A DNA stretch of 64,000 nt from Isoetes taiwanensis (GCA_021234155.1 JAJEKV010000032.1:16126407-16190406); one strand, 5' to 3'; counted from the stretch's first letter, positions 36,008-47,680 are shown. The notes: generated by a model not told the origin, from the sequence alone. Numbers and translations: made by a program.

Positions 36008-36722
36008 ATGGAATGTTTATAGTCCATCTTGATTTTCCTATGGTTGAATGAGTAGGTTCAATAAAGACGCTTCGTGATAGGGTGGGTCTAGTGCGCGTGT
36101 CCAATTTCCAAACCATGGAACGTTATGATCGCTTATGATAGTGTTATTTATGTTTTACCTATGTGGCACCCTATGTGCGATGACAAGTATTAATGTGATG
36201 GTATACCAAGCCAACTCTACAAATGTAGGTAGAGAACAATATTGAATATAGTTGAAACTATGTCAACTCTACAAATGTATGCACAAGCAAATGGGATGAC
36301 CATTGTAGAATTTCAAATGGTAGTCATTATCTGGCTAACTATAGATAGATAGATATATGGGTATATAGTTAAAGAGATCGATAGCAGTTTGGCTTGATGG
36401 ACTCTTCTTGTCCATTTGACATAACATGAATTAAGAGTACAAGAAACTTATCGCGCCGGCCAAGGCCGCCGCGGAACGCTCTCGCTCTTAACCTTTCTCA
36501 ATTGGATCTATTATAATGTCCTAACCTGTCCAATTGGATCTATTATAATGTCCTAACGGTCACAAATTCCCCGCCAGGCAACTAACTTTTGGACCACATT
36601 TTGTTAGATCCGTAAGATCTTTGAGATTCCGTAAGATCGTTGAATTTGCCATGTTGTATGTATTATGTAACCTCTATGTTAGCATCGCAATATATGATCT
36701 GAGTTAATAAATCATGACATAC
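36008..36722. other. Spacer with small tandem repeats
   Basis: A tandem pair of the 32-bp unit with CAATTGGATCTATTATAATG lies at about 36499-36556, and AAATGTA-bearing direct repeats lie at about 36211-36290. A GC-rich island (CGCGCCGGCCAAGGCCGCCGCGG) lies near 36452. I see no gene. Confidence 0.4.
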
Positions 36723-37035
36723 CTGGAGCCGCAGCCAAACGTTCCAGCAAGAACGGTGGTCACATGGGATTCAATCTCCTCCAATAACTTGGCTAGTCCA
36801 AACTCTGATAATCTTGACTTTAGATTCATGTCAATTGATACTCTTGGCTTTAAATTCATGTCAAGAAGTATATTGCTTGATTTAATGTCATTGTGTATGA
36901 TTCATGGATTGCATTCATGATGTAAATAAGACAATCCTTTTGCAGTTCCAATAGCAATTTTTAATGGTGCAACACTTCATCCTTTCATAGGACTCCATTT
37001 CGAAATACGACTTAGCTTCTCATGCACTTAATAAA
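36723..37035 (-). pseudogene. FEI-like LRR receptor kinase, single-exon fragment
   Basis: The minus strand reads LHEKLS (about 37025), then KIAIGTAKGLSYLHHECNP, a stop where Arg is expected, [14 protein letters not shown], and [19 protein letters not shown] followed by VLAGTFG, ending at a splice donor (CCAG/GTATGT, exon end 36723). This is the catalytic part of a Ser/Thr receptor kinase and matches FEI1/FEI2-type LRR kinases. The HRD motif is HND and DFG is EFG, and an eight-to-nine-residue stretch ([19 protein letters not shown]) is duplicated before EFG. The APE region is shortened. These changes plus the stop make it a dead exon. No flanking exons were found. Confidence 0.85.
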
Positions 37036-37220
37036 CAAATCAAAAATTTATGTTGTTTTTAAAGCCATCATTAGGAGTATCATTATTCCACTGAGCCTGA
37101 TGTTGAGGGATTTTGGATGCCACTACATTCATCCATCATGAGTCTGAGTCGCGGCCTCTTTTATTTAAACGCTTGACAATACTACAATCTCATGGCAAGG
37201 ACATGAAGCTAATGTTTCAC

Positions 37221-37657
37221 ACAACTACTATTAACATTATTAACACAAACCATTGCATTTAACACATTTAAATTAAAAATCCCCCTTAAACCCCCTTTGG
37301 TTTGGGTGCATATTCACACGGGGTTACTCGGAACAGCAGAGTCATTTGTCGGATGGGCATATTTGCCCCTTTATTCCAAAAATCGAGGACGAGCATTAGC
37401 GATCCCTCGTTTGTGGGGTATGCATGTACAAGTTTTTGTATCTTGTATATTAAGGTTTGCAAAATACTATAAGGTTTGAGAGAATGTACTTAATGGTGTT
37501 AATTTTGTACATGTATTGTAAATATATTTTTTGGGGCTCGCCGCCTCTAATGTGAACCCCGTGGTGAATATGCACCCAAACCAAAGGGGTTTAAGGGGAT
37601 TTTAATTTAAATGTGTTAAATGCAATGGTTTGTGTTAATAATGTTAATAGTAGTTGT
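37221..37657. mobile_element. MITE with ~105-bp terminal inverted repeats, copy 2
   Basis: The left arm (ACAACTACTATTAACATTATT through TTTGGTTTGGGTGCATATTC to CACGGGGTT) and the right arm ending at 37657 are inverted copies over about 105 bp with only a few indels, so this copy is younger than the one at 23603. The 437-bp element has no coding capacity (the 60-codon frame at 37297 just crosses it). Both copies are followed by a small palindrome of the form GGCCCYTNRGGGCC. Confidence 0.88.
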
Positions 37658-40250
37658 TTAAAAAAATTTTGGGCCCTTAGGGCCTAACTAATGCAAACTT
37701 AGATAAATGTTATGGGCCTAAATATTAATTACTAAAAAGCACAATATATATTTTGTAATCTCAATTCCTTGCCAATTCAAAGAATTTGGAGCCTTATTCG
37801 CCAAGATGCAATTTTTAATGGTGAAACTATACACTAGTTCATCCTATAAGCAATTGTCATGCTAAACCCAAAGTGTCCACTAGAGAGATAGTTGTGTCTT
37901 TGATTCTCTTTTTCTCCGGATTTACAAGTGAAGTAGAATACACTACTCATTACACATACAATCAACTAGCATGACATGCATTGCATGCAAACCAAATAAA
38001 GCAAGACCACTTCCATGCAAGCAAAACGTCCATTCCTTTTTCCTTTTTCCTGTTCATAATAAACTTGTCCCTTATAATCTATTTCTGAAATATTCTAGAT
38101 GCTACTTTATTTCTTGCACAGAATAAATAGATTGGCTTTTCCTTAGCCATGCATAAATTAGAGAACCTAGAACTTCTAAATATTTAGAGAACTCGTGATT
38201 ATATTTATACTCAATTTGTAGTCAAAAAAGCTTTTGTATTCCATACCTTATAGAATTTACATATGTTTCACATGCCTCCAAGTGAGTTACATCCGGTGAC
38301 GTCCCGTATTTGCTTTCTCGTAAATAAGGCAATACTTAATATTTGGAGATATAAGTACATGTCCATTCTGCGTCTTATACTTTTAGAATCTGCTTCATTT
38401 TCTGAGCCTTAACAGCCTAGAGGTCTTGTAGAGATCATGTAATGGACTGTAGTCACTAGTAAACATGAAGAGAAATGCCATAGCGCTAAGTTTCGCCACA
38501 ACAAGCTTGAGATTTAAAGCCGTAACATTTGTTGTAACCCGCCTCAAACGCCTTGCCTTTCTACTTCTCAACCCATCATCCGAAATTGTTTGCGGGATCT
38601 AAGTTCTCTCGTTCACTTTCCGGAGAAAGAGATAAGATTAGCAAACACATGCAAATCAAGGTCCAAAGATTCAAAGATTCTAGTTTACCCAAACGCCAAG
38701 AGGATCAATAAAACCAAAGATCTATAATGGGTCAACAAGTTCACACCTTTCCTTGAGAATTTTGTTCTTTTCTCCTAACGCAACAACATGCACACCAAGA
38801 AATATGTTCGATCTTCACACCAAGCACATGTAACAGTGGAAAACAGTTTAAACAAGTTTCATGAATTGGAAGATCGGTTTTTACATCGGTGCAATTTCTA
38901 GAATTGCAATCTACCAAGAATCTTAGGTAAGAGAAATCCAATATTGATGAGGTACATGATAAGCGGTCTTTCTAGGAGCACTTAAATAATGGCCACAGAT
39001 ATAGCAAGAGATGATATAATTCATGCTAATCGGATAATTACCCGAAGTTGCAACAGGAGGAGTGTCACGGATCAATGACTTGCGTCCCCTGAATCGAGTC
39101 TTTGGAGAAGAGAGATAGTCATCGTCCCACTACCGTCATCACTAAAGCAACACCACCATCATGGCCTAAACTTTCATGGATTGGCAAGCATCTGCTTCAA
39201 GCACTCAGGTAGCTCGTATGCTGGAACCGGTTAAGCTCTGCCCAAATCCGATGCTGCCAGAAGCATAAGAAACATAAATGTAATTTTGCCCTAAAACACA
39301 TTTCTTCAACCATCTCCTTCCAAGCTCAGAGGCCGGGCCGCACCGTGTAGCTTCGTGACCGGAACCAGGTTAAGCTCGCTCAAATCGATCTTTGCCGGAA
39401 AGCATAAGGAAGGAACATAAGAAACATAAACGTAATTTTGCCCTAAAACACATTTCTTTGAACGTAATTTTGAAAGGCACAAAACGAAACCATAGAACCC
39501 TAAAACACATTACTTCAGCCCTGCATGTCCGAGATTTGAGATAGTTTAGAGAATCATAGGTAAACCATTGGAAAGTGGCACGAAAATTAAGGTCATCAGA
39601 TAAGCACTCTAGATGTGCGCATTAGTACATCTCGTAAATACAAATCATCAAATCATATGAAAACCTTAGGAAAAATCGTACAAAAATACAAAAATAACCC
39701 CCTGTTATTATGCTACATATTCACACTTCCTATAGTCAAATAGGCTTTGCACCCATAAAGCCTTCGGATCGTTATATGCCTAAAGAGATGCATCCTCACT
39801 GGCTTCCCTAAATGAACTTTAGTTTCAAAGACATGGCACCTTCTTTTGCACTTTCTTTTGCACTTGCTCAAAAATCAATCTTCCATTCTCTCTGTAGCAT
39901 GTAACTATAAACGCTTTTGCAATGCAAAGGAAAATGGCAAGATAGAAGCAAATTGACATGAAAAGGGAAAATTTAAATAAATTTGCGGCGAGGACAAAGA
40001 AATGGTTCTCCCTTTGTGCAAATGCATCGATACTAACATATTTATGAAGCTCAACAAACACATCATTTTAGTTTACTCGTTAAACATGGAGAGAGCTAAA
40101 AGCGAAAAAAAAATGGCCGTGTACTTTGTCGCATAAGTTTATTCCAGGTTCTACGTAGGCATCGGTGATCACAGATAATTCACAAGTTGGGCCTACATAT
40201 AGCATAGTCGGCCCGTGACATTGATATCGGGCCAGGCAAACAAGTAAAGA
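37658..40250. other. Gene-poor stretch with a diverged duplication
   Basis: A stretch with GCATAAGAAACATAAAYGTAATTTTGCCCTAAAACACATTTCTT occurs at about 39263 and again at about 39420 with similar preceding GGAACC-GGTTAAGCTC sequence, a loose 157-bp tandem pair. The remaining ORFs (66-78 codons, minus strand) have no motif. Confidence 0.35.
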
Positions 40251-40437
40251 AGAAGAACCAACCACACACCTTATAAAAAATCATCAATATCCTTAAAGTT
40301 ACCATATTCATTTATTTGATGAGCCACTTTTCCCGGGTCAAGAAGAACCAACCACACACCTTATAACAAAATCATCAATATCCTTAAAGTTACCATATTC
40401 ATTTATTTGATGAGCCACTTTTCCGGTCCTAATAAGG
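40251..40437. repeat. Tandem duplication, 90-bp period
   Basis: The unit starting AGAAGAACCAACCACACACC at 40251 recurs at 40341, with small indels. It contains the 3' part of an exon-like minus frame, so the exon border is duplicated. Confidence 0.85.
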
Positions 40438-40520
40438 TATGTATGTATGAGCACCTGTGTAGCATTTGGATTTTCTCCCCAAAGCCCATCTTTTAGCTTT
40501 ATCTCTGTGGTGGCTTCCAT
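40338..40520 (-). CDS. Exon-like segment of an unidentified gene
   Basis: The minus frame reads IKLKDGLWGENPNATQVLIH then TYLIRTGKVAHQINEYGNF and KDIDDFVI. It looks like one exon of a conserved protein, with a possible donor at the duplicated border. I do not recognise the family and no neighbouring exons could be joined. Confidence 0.3.
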   Translation of the reverse strand: MEATTEIKLKDGLWGENPNATQVLIHTYLIRTGKVAHQINEYGNFKDIDDFVIRCVVGSS

Positions 40521-40832
40521 GCCTCTTCCTGACCGATGGTTGTGCTAACAGAAACCTCAACAGAACCAACTTCTCGGGTGCTCATATTCTACTATTACGT
40601 CGATTCATTTCAATAAAACGATCCTTCAAAAAATTCCAAAGGAATATACCTTTTCACGGCATGAAAGTCCAATTAGGAGTGCATCTATCAATTCTTGATG
40701 GGTTCTCACATGTATTAGAACAAATAATTCGAAGTTGCAAAATTTAAATACAATTAAAAATATAATGGTTATGCTAAAAGAAAAAAGTCTCATTGATGAG
40801 AAGGGATTTCACCTCTCTTGCAAGGGCATTTC

Positions 40833-40903
40833 GGGTCATAAATGGGTGAACTATGATGATATCGGCCGGTAAATGGGTGAACTATGATGATATCTACAAG
40901 AGA
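40833..40903. repeat. Short tandem duplication, about 33 bp
   Basis: AAATGGGTGAACTATGATGATATC occurs at about 40841 and 40872. The duplication is nearly perfect. It lies just before the larger 41-kb duplication. Confidence 0.8.
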
Positions 40904-40984
40904 AGAAATCAAGTAAGGGCATCATAATATATAGCACTTAAGAAACACACTTTGTTCGCATATAGACCTTCGTGCGCCAGTTGA

Positions 40985-41745
40985 TCAAGAAGGTGAAACC
41001 GATTTGACAATTGTTGCTTTCGTGAGGCCGTAAGATCAAAGAAACAAAATCTTCATATTTGTATAAGAGCAACATCATCCATGATGCATATCTAGCATGG
41101 CTTTGTCTATGAATAGGCATGTATCTTTGCAGCCTCCATAATAGCAATTGACTCTATGAATCTAAAAGGCGGAATAGTCTTTAGATGCATTAGCAATGCA
41201 TCAAAGCATCCTCATGGCACATAGCAACACACAACGGTTCTCGGCATGAGCAGGGAGACTATAGTGGTGTCGAGGCATGGAAAATAGAGATATAGTTAAA
41301 TATCCCTATTGATTACTACCTAAAGCAAAAAAGAAATTTTCTACTCTTGCATCCATTCCAACTCACTCAAGTTAAACTAATTTGACAGTTGTTGCTAGAT
41401 TGTTGCTTCGTAGCGGGCGTAAAAACACCAAATAAAGTCTTCATAACGTAGAAGAGCCCCATTATCCATGATGCATGTCCGTCATGGCTTGTCTATGAAT
41501 GGACATGTGTCTTTGCAGCCGTGTAACAAAGAATTGACTATATAAATTTAAAAGGCTAGAATACATTCTTTAGATGCATTACCAATGGATCAACAACAAA
41601 TGCATATGGTACACACAACCAGCGATTGTGCAAAGGCAGCGTGAGACTATAGTGGTGCTAAACATGGAAAATAGAGAGACAATTTACTATCCCTTTTGAT
41701 TTCTACCTAGAACAAAATGAATTTCCCTACTTTGCATCCGCCTTA
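40985..41745. repeat. Diverged tandem duplication of about 375 bp
   Basis: The first copy (about 40985-41358) and second (about 41368-41745) share, in order, GATTTGACAATTGTTGCT-like, CCATGATGCATRTC, CATGGCTTTGTCTATGAAT, TCTTTGCAGCC, TTTAGATGCATTA, GAGACTATAGTGGTG, ATGGAAAATAGAGA and a stretch rich in CTACCTA. Identity is moderate. On the minus strand the first copy has a faint resemblance to retroelement RNase H, too weak to name. Confidence 0.7.
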
Positions 41746-43790
41746 CCTCACTCTTCTGCTTTGCAAGGAGACATGCAATGTAATATAATATGATATTTCA
41801 ATTGAATGGTAAAAGAAGCTTTAGCAAGAGACCGCACCACATGCTTGGTTGAAAGAAACTGCTCATTTGAATAGCTCAATTAAATACCCGGAGATAGAGA
41901 CTTGAAAAGAAGCCTTTGGAGTAACTACCTATGGATGCCATCATAGTTCTGGAACACAAACGAATCTCGCACCCATATCCTATCCAAAATCGCACATGGA
42001 CCAGTTGTTGCAATTGCCATTAGCATGTAATACTCGAGAGCGGAAGCAGTAATGGCTCCCATGTTTTTAGAAGATCATAAAACACTTTCGATCCTTATTG
42101 CATGCTATAACCTGTCCAAATTCGATTAATAGAGCTTCATTTCAAATCAAATGTTCTTATTCATTTGCTCCGGGACCATATAAACCAAAATAATTCGATG
42201 ATACTAACCTTTGCTCCAGGAAAAACGAGCTGCCCATATATGAAAAGTAGGAATAAGCAAGCTCCATGGTCCCAAACAGTGGCGGTCCAAATCGCAGGAT
42301 TCTAGGGGTGGAATGTTGCCGAGCTAATTTGAAAGAATCGATTAGGGCCGATTGAAGACAAACGATTGGCCAACAAATATTGTTTAAAACAAATCAGTTT
42401 GAAGCGGAGAATTTATCTATTTATCATGAACCGAGAAGAATGATCAAACCCGGGGAGCCTACAAAATTTTCTTTGGCGAAAAAATATTAGGATCAAAACA
42501 AAATGGCATTTGCTTTATATATGTTAAGACAATGTACCAATAATATTCTATACAAGAATGATAAAAGTAAGATCGTGCCCTTTATGCCTGGCAAGAACTT
42601 TTGCAATGGCACGCTGCAACAAGTTTTTATGCCTTTCAATGGTACATTAGATGAAAGAAAAATTTCCAATTTATCTATAACCACGAAAATACTCTTAGCA
42701 TACGAATCACATAGTTGCTAATAATATTTTAATAAGAAAAATACATCAAAATGTGTCTTGTGAGGCATAAAGCCATGTCGAGAAGTTGAACCGGAACTTG
42801 TGAAGAAGAAGCCAAATTAACATAATATGAAATAAAGTTCATAGCAATCAATGAGCCATTGGTGAGAGCACTTGTTAATAGCATTTTATCTTTGCAAAAA
42901 ATACTATCAATGCCTCTTTTAAGTCCGTCATAACCATTAAGGTGGTTGCATTGTTGCACCTATAATAAATTGAGAGGAACTAAAGTCTTGCTCGAAAAAC
43001 TCGATTCGAAGGTTGCTTTCAAGAAAGTTGGTAAGCCAAAGGGCAATTATTTACTATGTTGTCGATCCGGTTTCCATGGCTAGGTGATCGCGATAGTAAA
43101 AAATGTCCTCAAAAGGAATATGTCCTTCGCCACTATTATTATCTTTTGGTGGAGCTTTTGGGGAGGGCACTTAGAGCTTTTTCATAAATTTTGCACAAGA
43201 CAAAATCATCAATCTAAAAGAAAAAATAACAAATGTGAATAAACAACATTACGCAAAGAGCTACAACAAAGGACAACCCCATTTTCCGTAGGGGCCCGAT
43301 GCATAAACAAATAAGCTCATTAAGCTATTAAAACATTTTCAGTTGCATGTCATCTCAAATAGATCTTCCAACTGCAGGTGCAAGGTATAAGTTTACTCTT
43401 CTAGATGTGAAAGTGCATGTGCATATTAAACAATTACATAAACGTAATCAATATGAGAACAGCTATCCCATATCTCAAACTATAATTGATGAAGATGCTG
43501 AAATGCATGTGCATATTATGAAATTAAGTAATAACTATGGAATAGCAATCCCATTCAAATTATTGATGATAATCGCTAAACAGGCATTCATTTGCACTGA
43601 TGTTCATGACAAAAATATAAACTGCTTACATTTTTAAAAAGAAATGCACAAGAAAACATAATTTCTACTACTTATTCGAAGAGATCCAGGCTTGTTATTG
43701 TTGGAAGGGTTATTGTGCTGAGCCTTATCAGATTCAGGAAGCCTATATTCATGCATAATCCAGTAAGCCTTTACACCCTGGATAGCCCTG
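41746..43790. other. Spacer without a supported gene
   Basis: Frames of 63-96 codons here have no recognisable motif. Two copies of a motif with GCATGTGCATATTA lie at about 43413 and 43505. I see nothing else. Confidence 0.3.
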
Positions 43791-43798
43791 TCTTGGTA

Positions 43799-44045
43799 CC
43801 CGGGGGATTCACATAGTGTAGGCCGTATATGCCATGTGAGTGGACGATAAGGGGTTTTTTTAACCTAAAGCGTACGAATACGTACGGGAAGGGGTTCTTT
43901 AGACCTTAAAAAATCCAATCTCTAGTGATGTATTTCATACGGAAAGGGGTTTTTTAGACCTTAAAAAAAGCGTATACGAAGGGGTTTTTTATGACCCCTT
44001 CCTCGTACATGGCGTATCCCTTATACACTAAGTGATATCCCCGGG
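43799..44045. mobile_element. 247-bp MITE with 8-bp target-site duplication
   Basis: TCTTGGTA lies directly on both sides (43791-43798 and 44046-44053). The ends are inverted: CCCGGGGGATTCACATAGTGTA on the left and, read in complement, CCCGGGGATATCACTTAGTGTA on the right, with the similarity running about 45 bp through GCCATGT. Inside are four copies of AAGGGGTTYTTTWRACC with short A-rich tails. An 8-bp duplication points to hAT-type mobilisation. There is no ORF. Confidence 0.9.
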
Positions 44046-44053
44046 TCTTGGTA

Positions 44054-45433
44054 AAAGACCAGAGCCTTCTTAATCCCAACAAGGGACCCAGATTTCTGCT
44101 CATAAATAGGCTTATCAGTTCCGGTACAATTCGATCTGTAAAAAATTTTCAGAAACAAAATCATTCCATATTCCTTACTCATTTTGCTTTCGGTTGGCAG
44201 GATTATTGGAAGAAGGCGAATCTGTGATTACAGTATTCATCTTGCACATGTAGATCATAAAATTCAAATAAATTTCCCTTTAATTTAAGTCTTAAAAGCA
44301 TATCTTCCCATCTTCTGAAAGATAGCCAACAAATTGTGGTAGATGTTTCACTCTTAATTCTTATACCCTCATGCAATAATATATAACTTCGAGGCTTCAA
44401 CTCCATTGGGAAGCAATTACTTAGTCATAAATAGCACGTAAATTATCGGTGCTTCTGCTATCAATCCAAAATATAACTAACACAAGGAACTTATTATGTC
44501 AGGAATTAAATTCATCTCATAAATGTCTATGCTTCTTAAAAAACTTTTGCTTCTTAAAGATAGCAACTGATTAACTATTAATCTGCATTTCCATTCATAT
44601 CCGTGTACCAACAAGCATTTCAAATGATATATTATCTAAGCTCATTTCGCACTCCATAAAGTAACGATTTGCATTTGCTCAATCCATGTTGTGGCATTAG
44701 TTGCTAGATGCATCTTATCTTGAACTACGCCAACAAGCCAGCACCAAGTTGTTGTAGCATAAATCATCACATCATTCTTCAAGTATGTACTATGTACACA
44801 TCCATGGCTTATGGCAATGCTGCAGTATTCAATATTCCAGCTTTCTCTGTTTGTGTTCGAATAGGCTAGATTCGTGTCTTGCTAGAAAAGCTTGCTCTAT
44901 ATCTTCTAGATTTTGTGAGTACATTTCCATTTGTATCAGGCATCATGCAAGATTCGTCCAATAGCATCAACATAGAACTTGGAAATAAAACCATGAAATA
45001 GCGGTTCGGCATGTTCAAACACCTCCAGCTTCCTATTTTATGAAGTTAAGCTACACCAACATGAAATAGCAGATTTGCATAATAAATTTGCATGTTTTTG
45101 AAACACCTCAATCTTCAATTTTATGAAGTTGATCAAGATCCGGCTACACCAACATTCTATAAGCCATAATATTTTTGCCCTTGCACAAGTCACATTGATT
45201 TTAGGCTATTTTTTTGCGCCACGTAATCAAGAAGATATTTTTGCAATTTCAAACCTCGTTAAGTTAGCAAGATCCTCCCGGGCTTCAAAGGAGCCCCAGG
45301 TTTCATCTACCCTATGGAAGAGGAATAAAAGGAGTGTAACCGGGGTTGACATTGATTTTAGGCTATTTATTAAAAATGCACTTTGTATTTTAAGATCAAG
45401 GAAGATATTTTTTTAAACTTTCAGGAAATCCTT
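44054..45433. other. Spacer with a loose direct repeat
   Basis: ACATTGATTTTAGGCTATTT with AAGAAGATATTTTT downstream occurs at about 45190 and 45350. It leads into a small group of AAACCTCCC motifs at 45434-45532, related to the array at 35.5 kb. No gene is supported. Confidence 0.35.
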
Positions 45434-45532
45434 AGAAACCTCCCAAAAATAGCCTGAAAAACATGGAACCTCCCCATGGCTTTTAAAATAACCCAGGGGG
45501 AGGTTTCCATGGAAAAAATGGAAGAGGTTTCC
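45434..45532. repeat. Second site of the AAACCTCCC motif
   Basis: Two direct copies (AGAAACCTCCC at 45434 and GGAACCTCCCC at 45465) face two inverted copies (GGGGGAGGTTTCC at 45496 and GAAGAGGTTTCC at 45521), repeating the direct-then-inverted layout of the 35.5-kb array in miniature. It lies about 110 bp before the start of a PPR gene. Confidence 0.8.
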
Positions 45533-45641
45533 AGTCCTGAGTGTAACCCAAATGGGGCGAATATAATTTGATCGTATACAGAGTGGCCTTTACATCGAGT
45601 CCGCCGCGATAAATTTGTTGTATTTTATTTCAAACGGCCTG

Positions 45642-47041
45642 ATGGCATCAACGCCTTTTGCCTCCAATGCGGTTGTCTCTCACGATCTTTCTAAGTTTCC
45701 GCATGACAAAAGCAGCACCTCGACACCAACGGACGTTCAGACCATTGCTTGTATGTTGAAAAATGTGGAATTCAAAGGACCTTTCAGCAGGTAAGTGCCT
45801 CCATGACTATATCTTTAGCAGCCACTTTGGACAGAACACATTTATAGTTAATCATCTGGTTCACATGTATGGAAGATGTGGAGCTTTGCAGGATGCAAGA
45901 ACATTATTTGAGCATATGGGCAGCAGACGAAATTGTTTCTCTTGGAATATAATGCTTGGTGTGTATATCCATCATAGGGAAATTCATGAAGCCCTTAAAA
46001 TCTTTGAACAAATGCCAAGGAGAGATGTGGTCTCGTGGACCTCTTTAATTTCTGCATATGCTCACAATGGGCAGCTGAGACAAGCACTTTTGCTCTTTGA
46101 AAAAATGCCTAAACGCGATATTTTCTCATGGAACTCCATGATTGCAGCCTGTACTCAAGAAGGTCATGTTAATGAAGCTCTCATTCTTTTTAATAGAATG
46201 CCTCTTCGAAATGTTGTCTTGGACCCTTATGGTTGTAGCATATGCCAGAAAGGGAAATATAGAGGAAGCTAAATGTCTGTTTGAAAACATGCCCGGAAGG
46301 AACGTTGTCTCATGGACTGCCATGGTTGTAGCATACGCAAAAAGCAGGACAACTAGAAGAGGCATTGAGAGTTTTCCATGAAATGCCTTCCAAAATGTTG
46401 TTTCATGGAATGCATTGGTTTGCTAGCTATGCTCAACAAAAGGGTACCTACACGATGCACTTAAGCTCTTTAGGGACATGCCATGCGAAATGTAGTTTCA
46501 TGGAATTCCATAATGGCGCATTTGCACAACAAGGTCTCATCAAGCAGGCTCTTCAATGTTTTGAGCAAATGCCTCGTGGCGATCTAGCTTCTTGGACAAC
46601 CATGATAACGACATATGCCCAGCATGGAGATTCCAAGAATGCACTTCAGCTGTTTGCTGAAATGCAATCAGAAGGCCTAGCGCCCGATGAACTCAGCTTT
46701 GACAGTTTCCTTTTAGCATGTAGACCACGAAGGACTGGTTGATAAAGGATGTCATTGCTTTCTTTCAATGAGTCAGGGTCATTGTGTCACACCACTGTTG
46801 GAGCATTATAATTCTATGATTGACCTCTTAGGGCCGAGTGGGATGGGTGGATGAGGCGGTAGCTTTGGTCACTAATATGCCGTTAGAAGCTGGCACTACA
46901 GCATGGTTAGCAGTTCTTGCTGCCTGCAGAACTTATGGCTTTAGTTGGATGGGGATGCATGCTGCAGAGCATGTCTTAGAGCTAAGCCCAAATTGGGATG
47001 CAGCTTATGTGTTACTCTCTAACATCTATGCTGCTGATTAA
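45642..47041 (+). pseudogene. PLS-class PPR protein with E domain, frame-broken
   Basis: A start at 45642 (MASTPFASNAVVSHDL) opens a frame that shifts near 45770 into DLSAGKCLHDYIFSSHFGQN, LVHMYGRCGALQDARTLFEH, FSWNIMLGVYIHHREIHEAL and a series of S-type repeats: DVVSWTSLISAYAHNGQLRQ, DIFSWNSMIAACTQEGHVNE, then in another frame NVVSWTAMVVAYAK, DLASWTTMITTYAQHGDSKN and LQLFAEMQSEGLAPDE. The end has a DEAVALVTNMPLEAG-TTAWLAVLAACRTYG E motif and LSPNWDAAYVLLSNIYAA, stopping at 47039-47041. No DYW domain follows. At least five frame changes are needed (45770, 46215, 46345, 46480, 46730). Organelle RNA binding is the family role. Dead gene or assembly errors cannot be told apart here. Confidence 0.85.
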
Positions 47042-47284
47042 GGACCATAGGGATGAACGTTGTTAGAAGATGCCTGCTGACATACTTGCTACTATATAAG
47101 AGGTATCATGTAAACATCTGAAACACATAGCAGGCTTTAGTCAGTTAAGATGAGTTCTAAAGTGGTCCGTGGGACAAAGACAATAGTGCACATTTCTGAG
47201 CAAGAAATAAAATAATTCAGCAAGAATGTGTACCATGATCGACATATGACTACCATCACGTCAACTGTTTGCTGGACTGCAGTT

Positions 47285-47680
47285 AAACATAGCACCTGAT
47301 GAACTCAGCTTTGACACTCCTTTTAGTATGTGCACATGATGGGATGCTTGAGTGATCCACTACTCACCAGCCCAAAAGATCAACTATAGGCCTATAATGT
47401 GCCAGCATTGATATGGCAGAATGACCCTGACTCATTGAAAAGAAACCAGTGACAGCCTTGACCAATGACTTTGATTATTAATACCCCTTTTGAAGCTGAT
47501 ATTACAGCATTGTTAGCAATTCTTGCTTCTGCAGAACTTATGGTCTTAGTGGGAGGAGAGCATGCCTTAGAGTTGAGCCCAAATTTGGATGCAGCATATG
47601 CAGAATATGTTGGATGCAGCATATGTAGGGACTGCAAGTTGCTAGAATTTGCATTGACAATTTCCTTGCAGTTTAACTGA
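47285..47680 (+). pseudogene. Partial duplicate of the preceding PPR gene end
   Basis: This stretch repeats the C-terminal part of the gene at 45642-47041: CCTGATGAACTCAGCTTTGAC recurs at about 47291, and the frame at 47465-47680 reads TPFEADITALLAILASAELM then GGEHALELSPNLDAAYAEY, matching PLEAGTTAWLAVLAACRTYG and AEHVLELSPNWDAAYVLL. It is internally deleted and contains a direct repeat of ATATGTTGGATGCAGCATATG. It arose by local tandem duplication of the gene's 3' end. Confidence 0.8.

Noticed and set aside
36452-36480. GC-rich island as a plastid or bacterial insertion
   Set aside because: It is only about 30 bases long and matches no organelle sequence that I recognise.
40938-41147. RNase H of a retroelement on the minus strand
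   Set aside because: The likeness (ESIAIMEAAKIHAYS) is too weak and lacks the catalytic acidic residues in their expected spacing.
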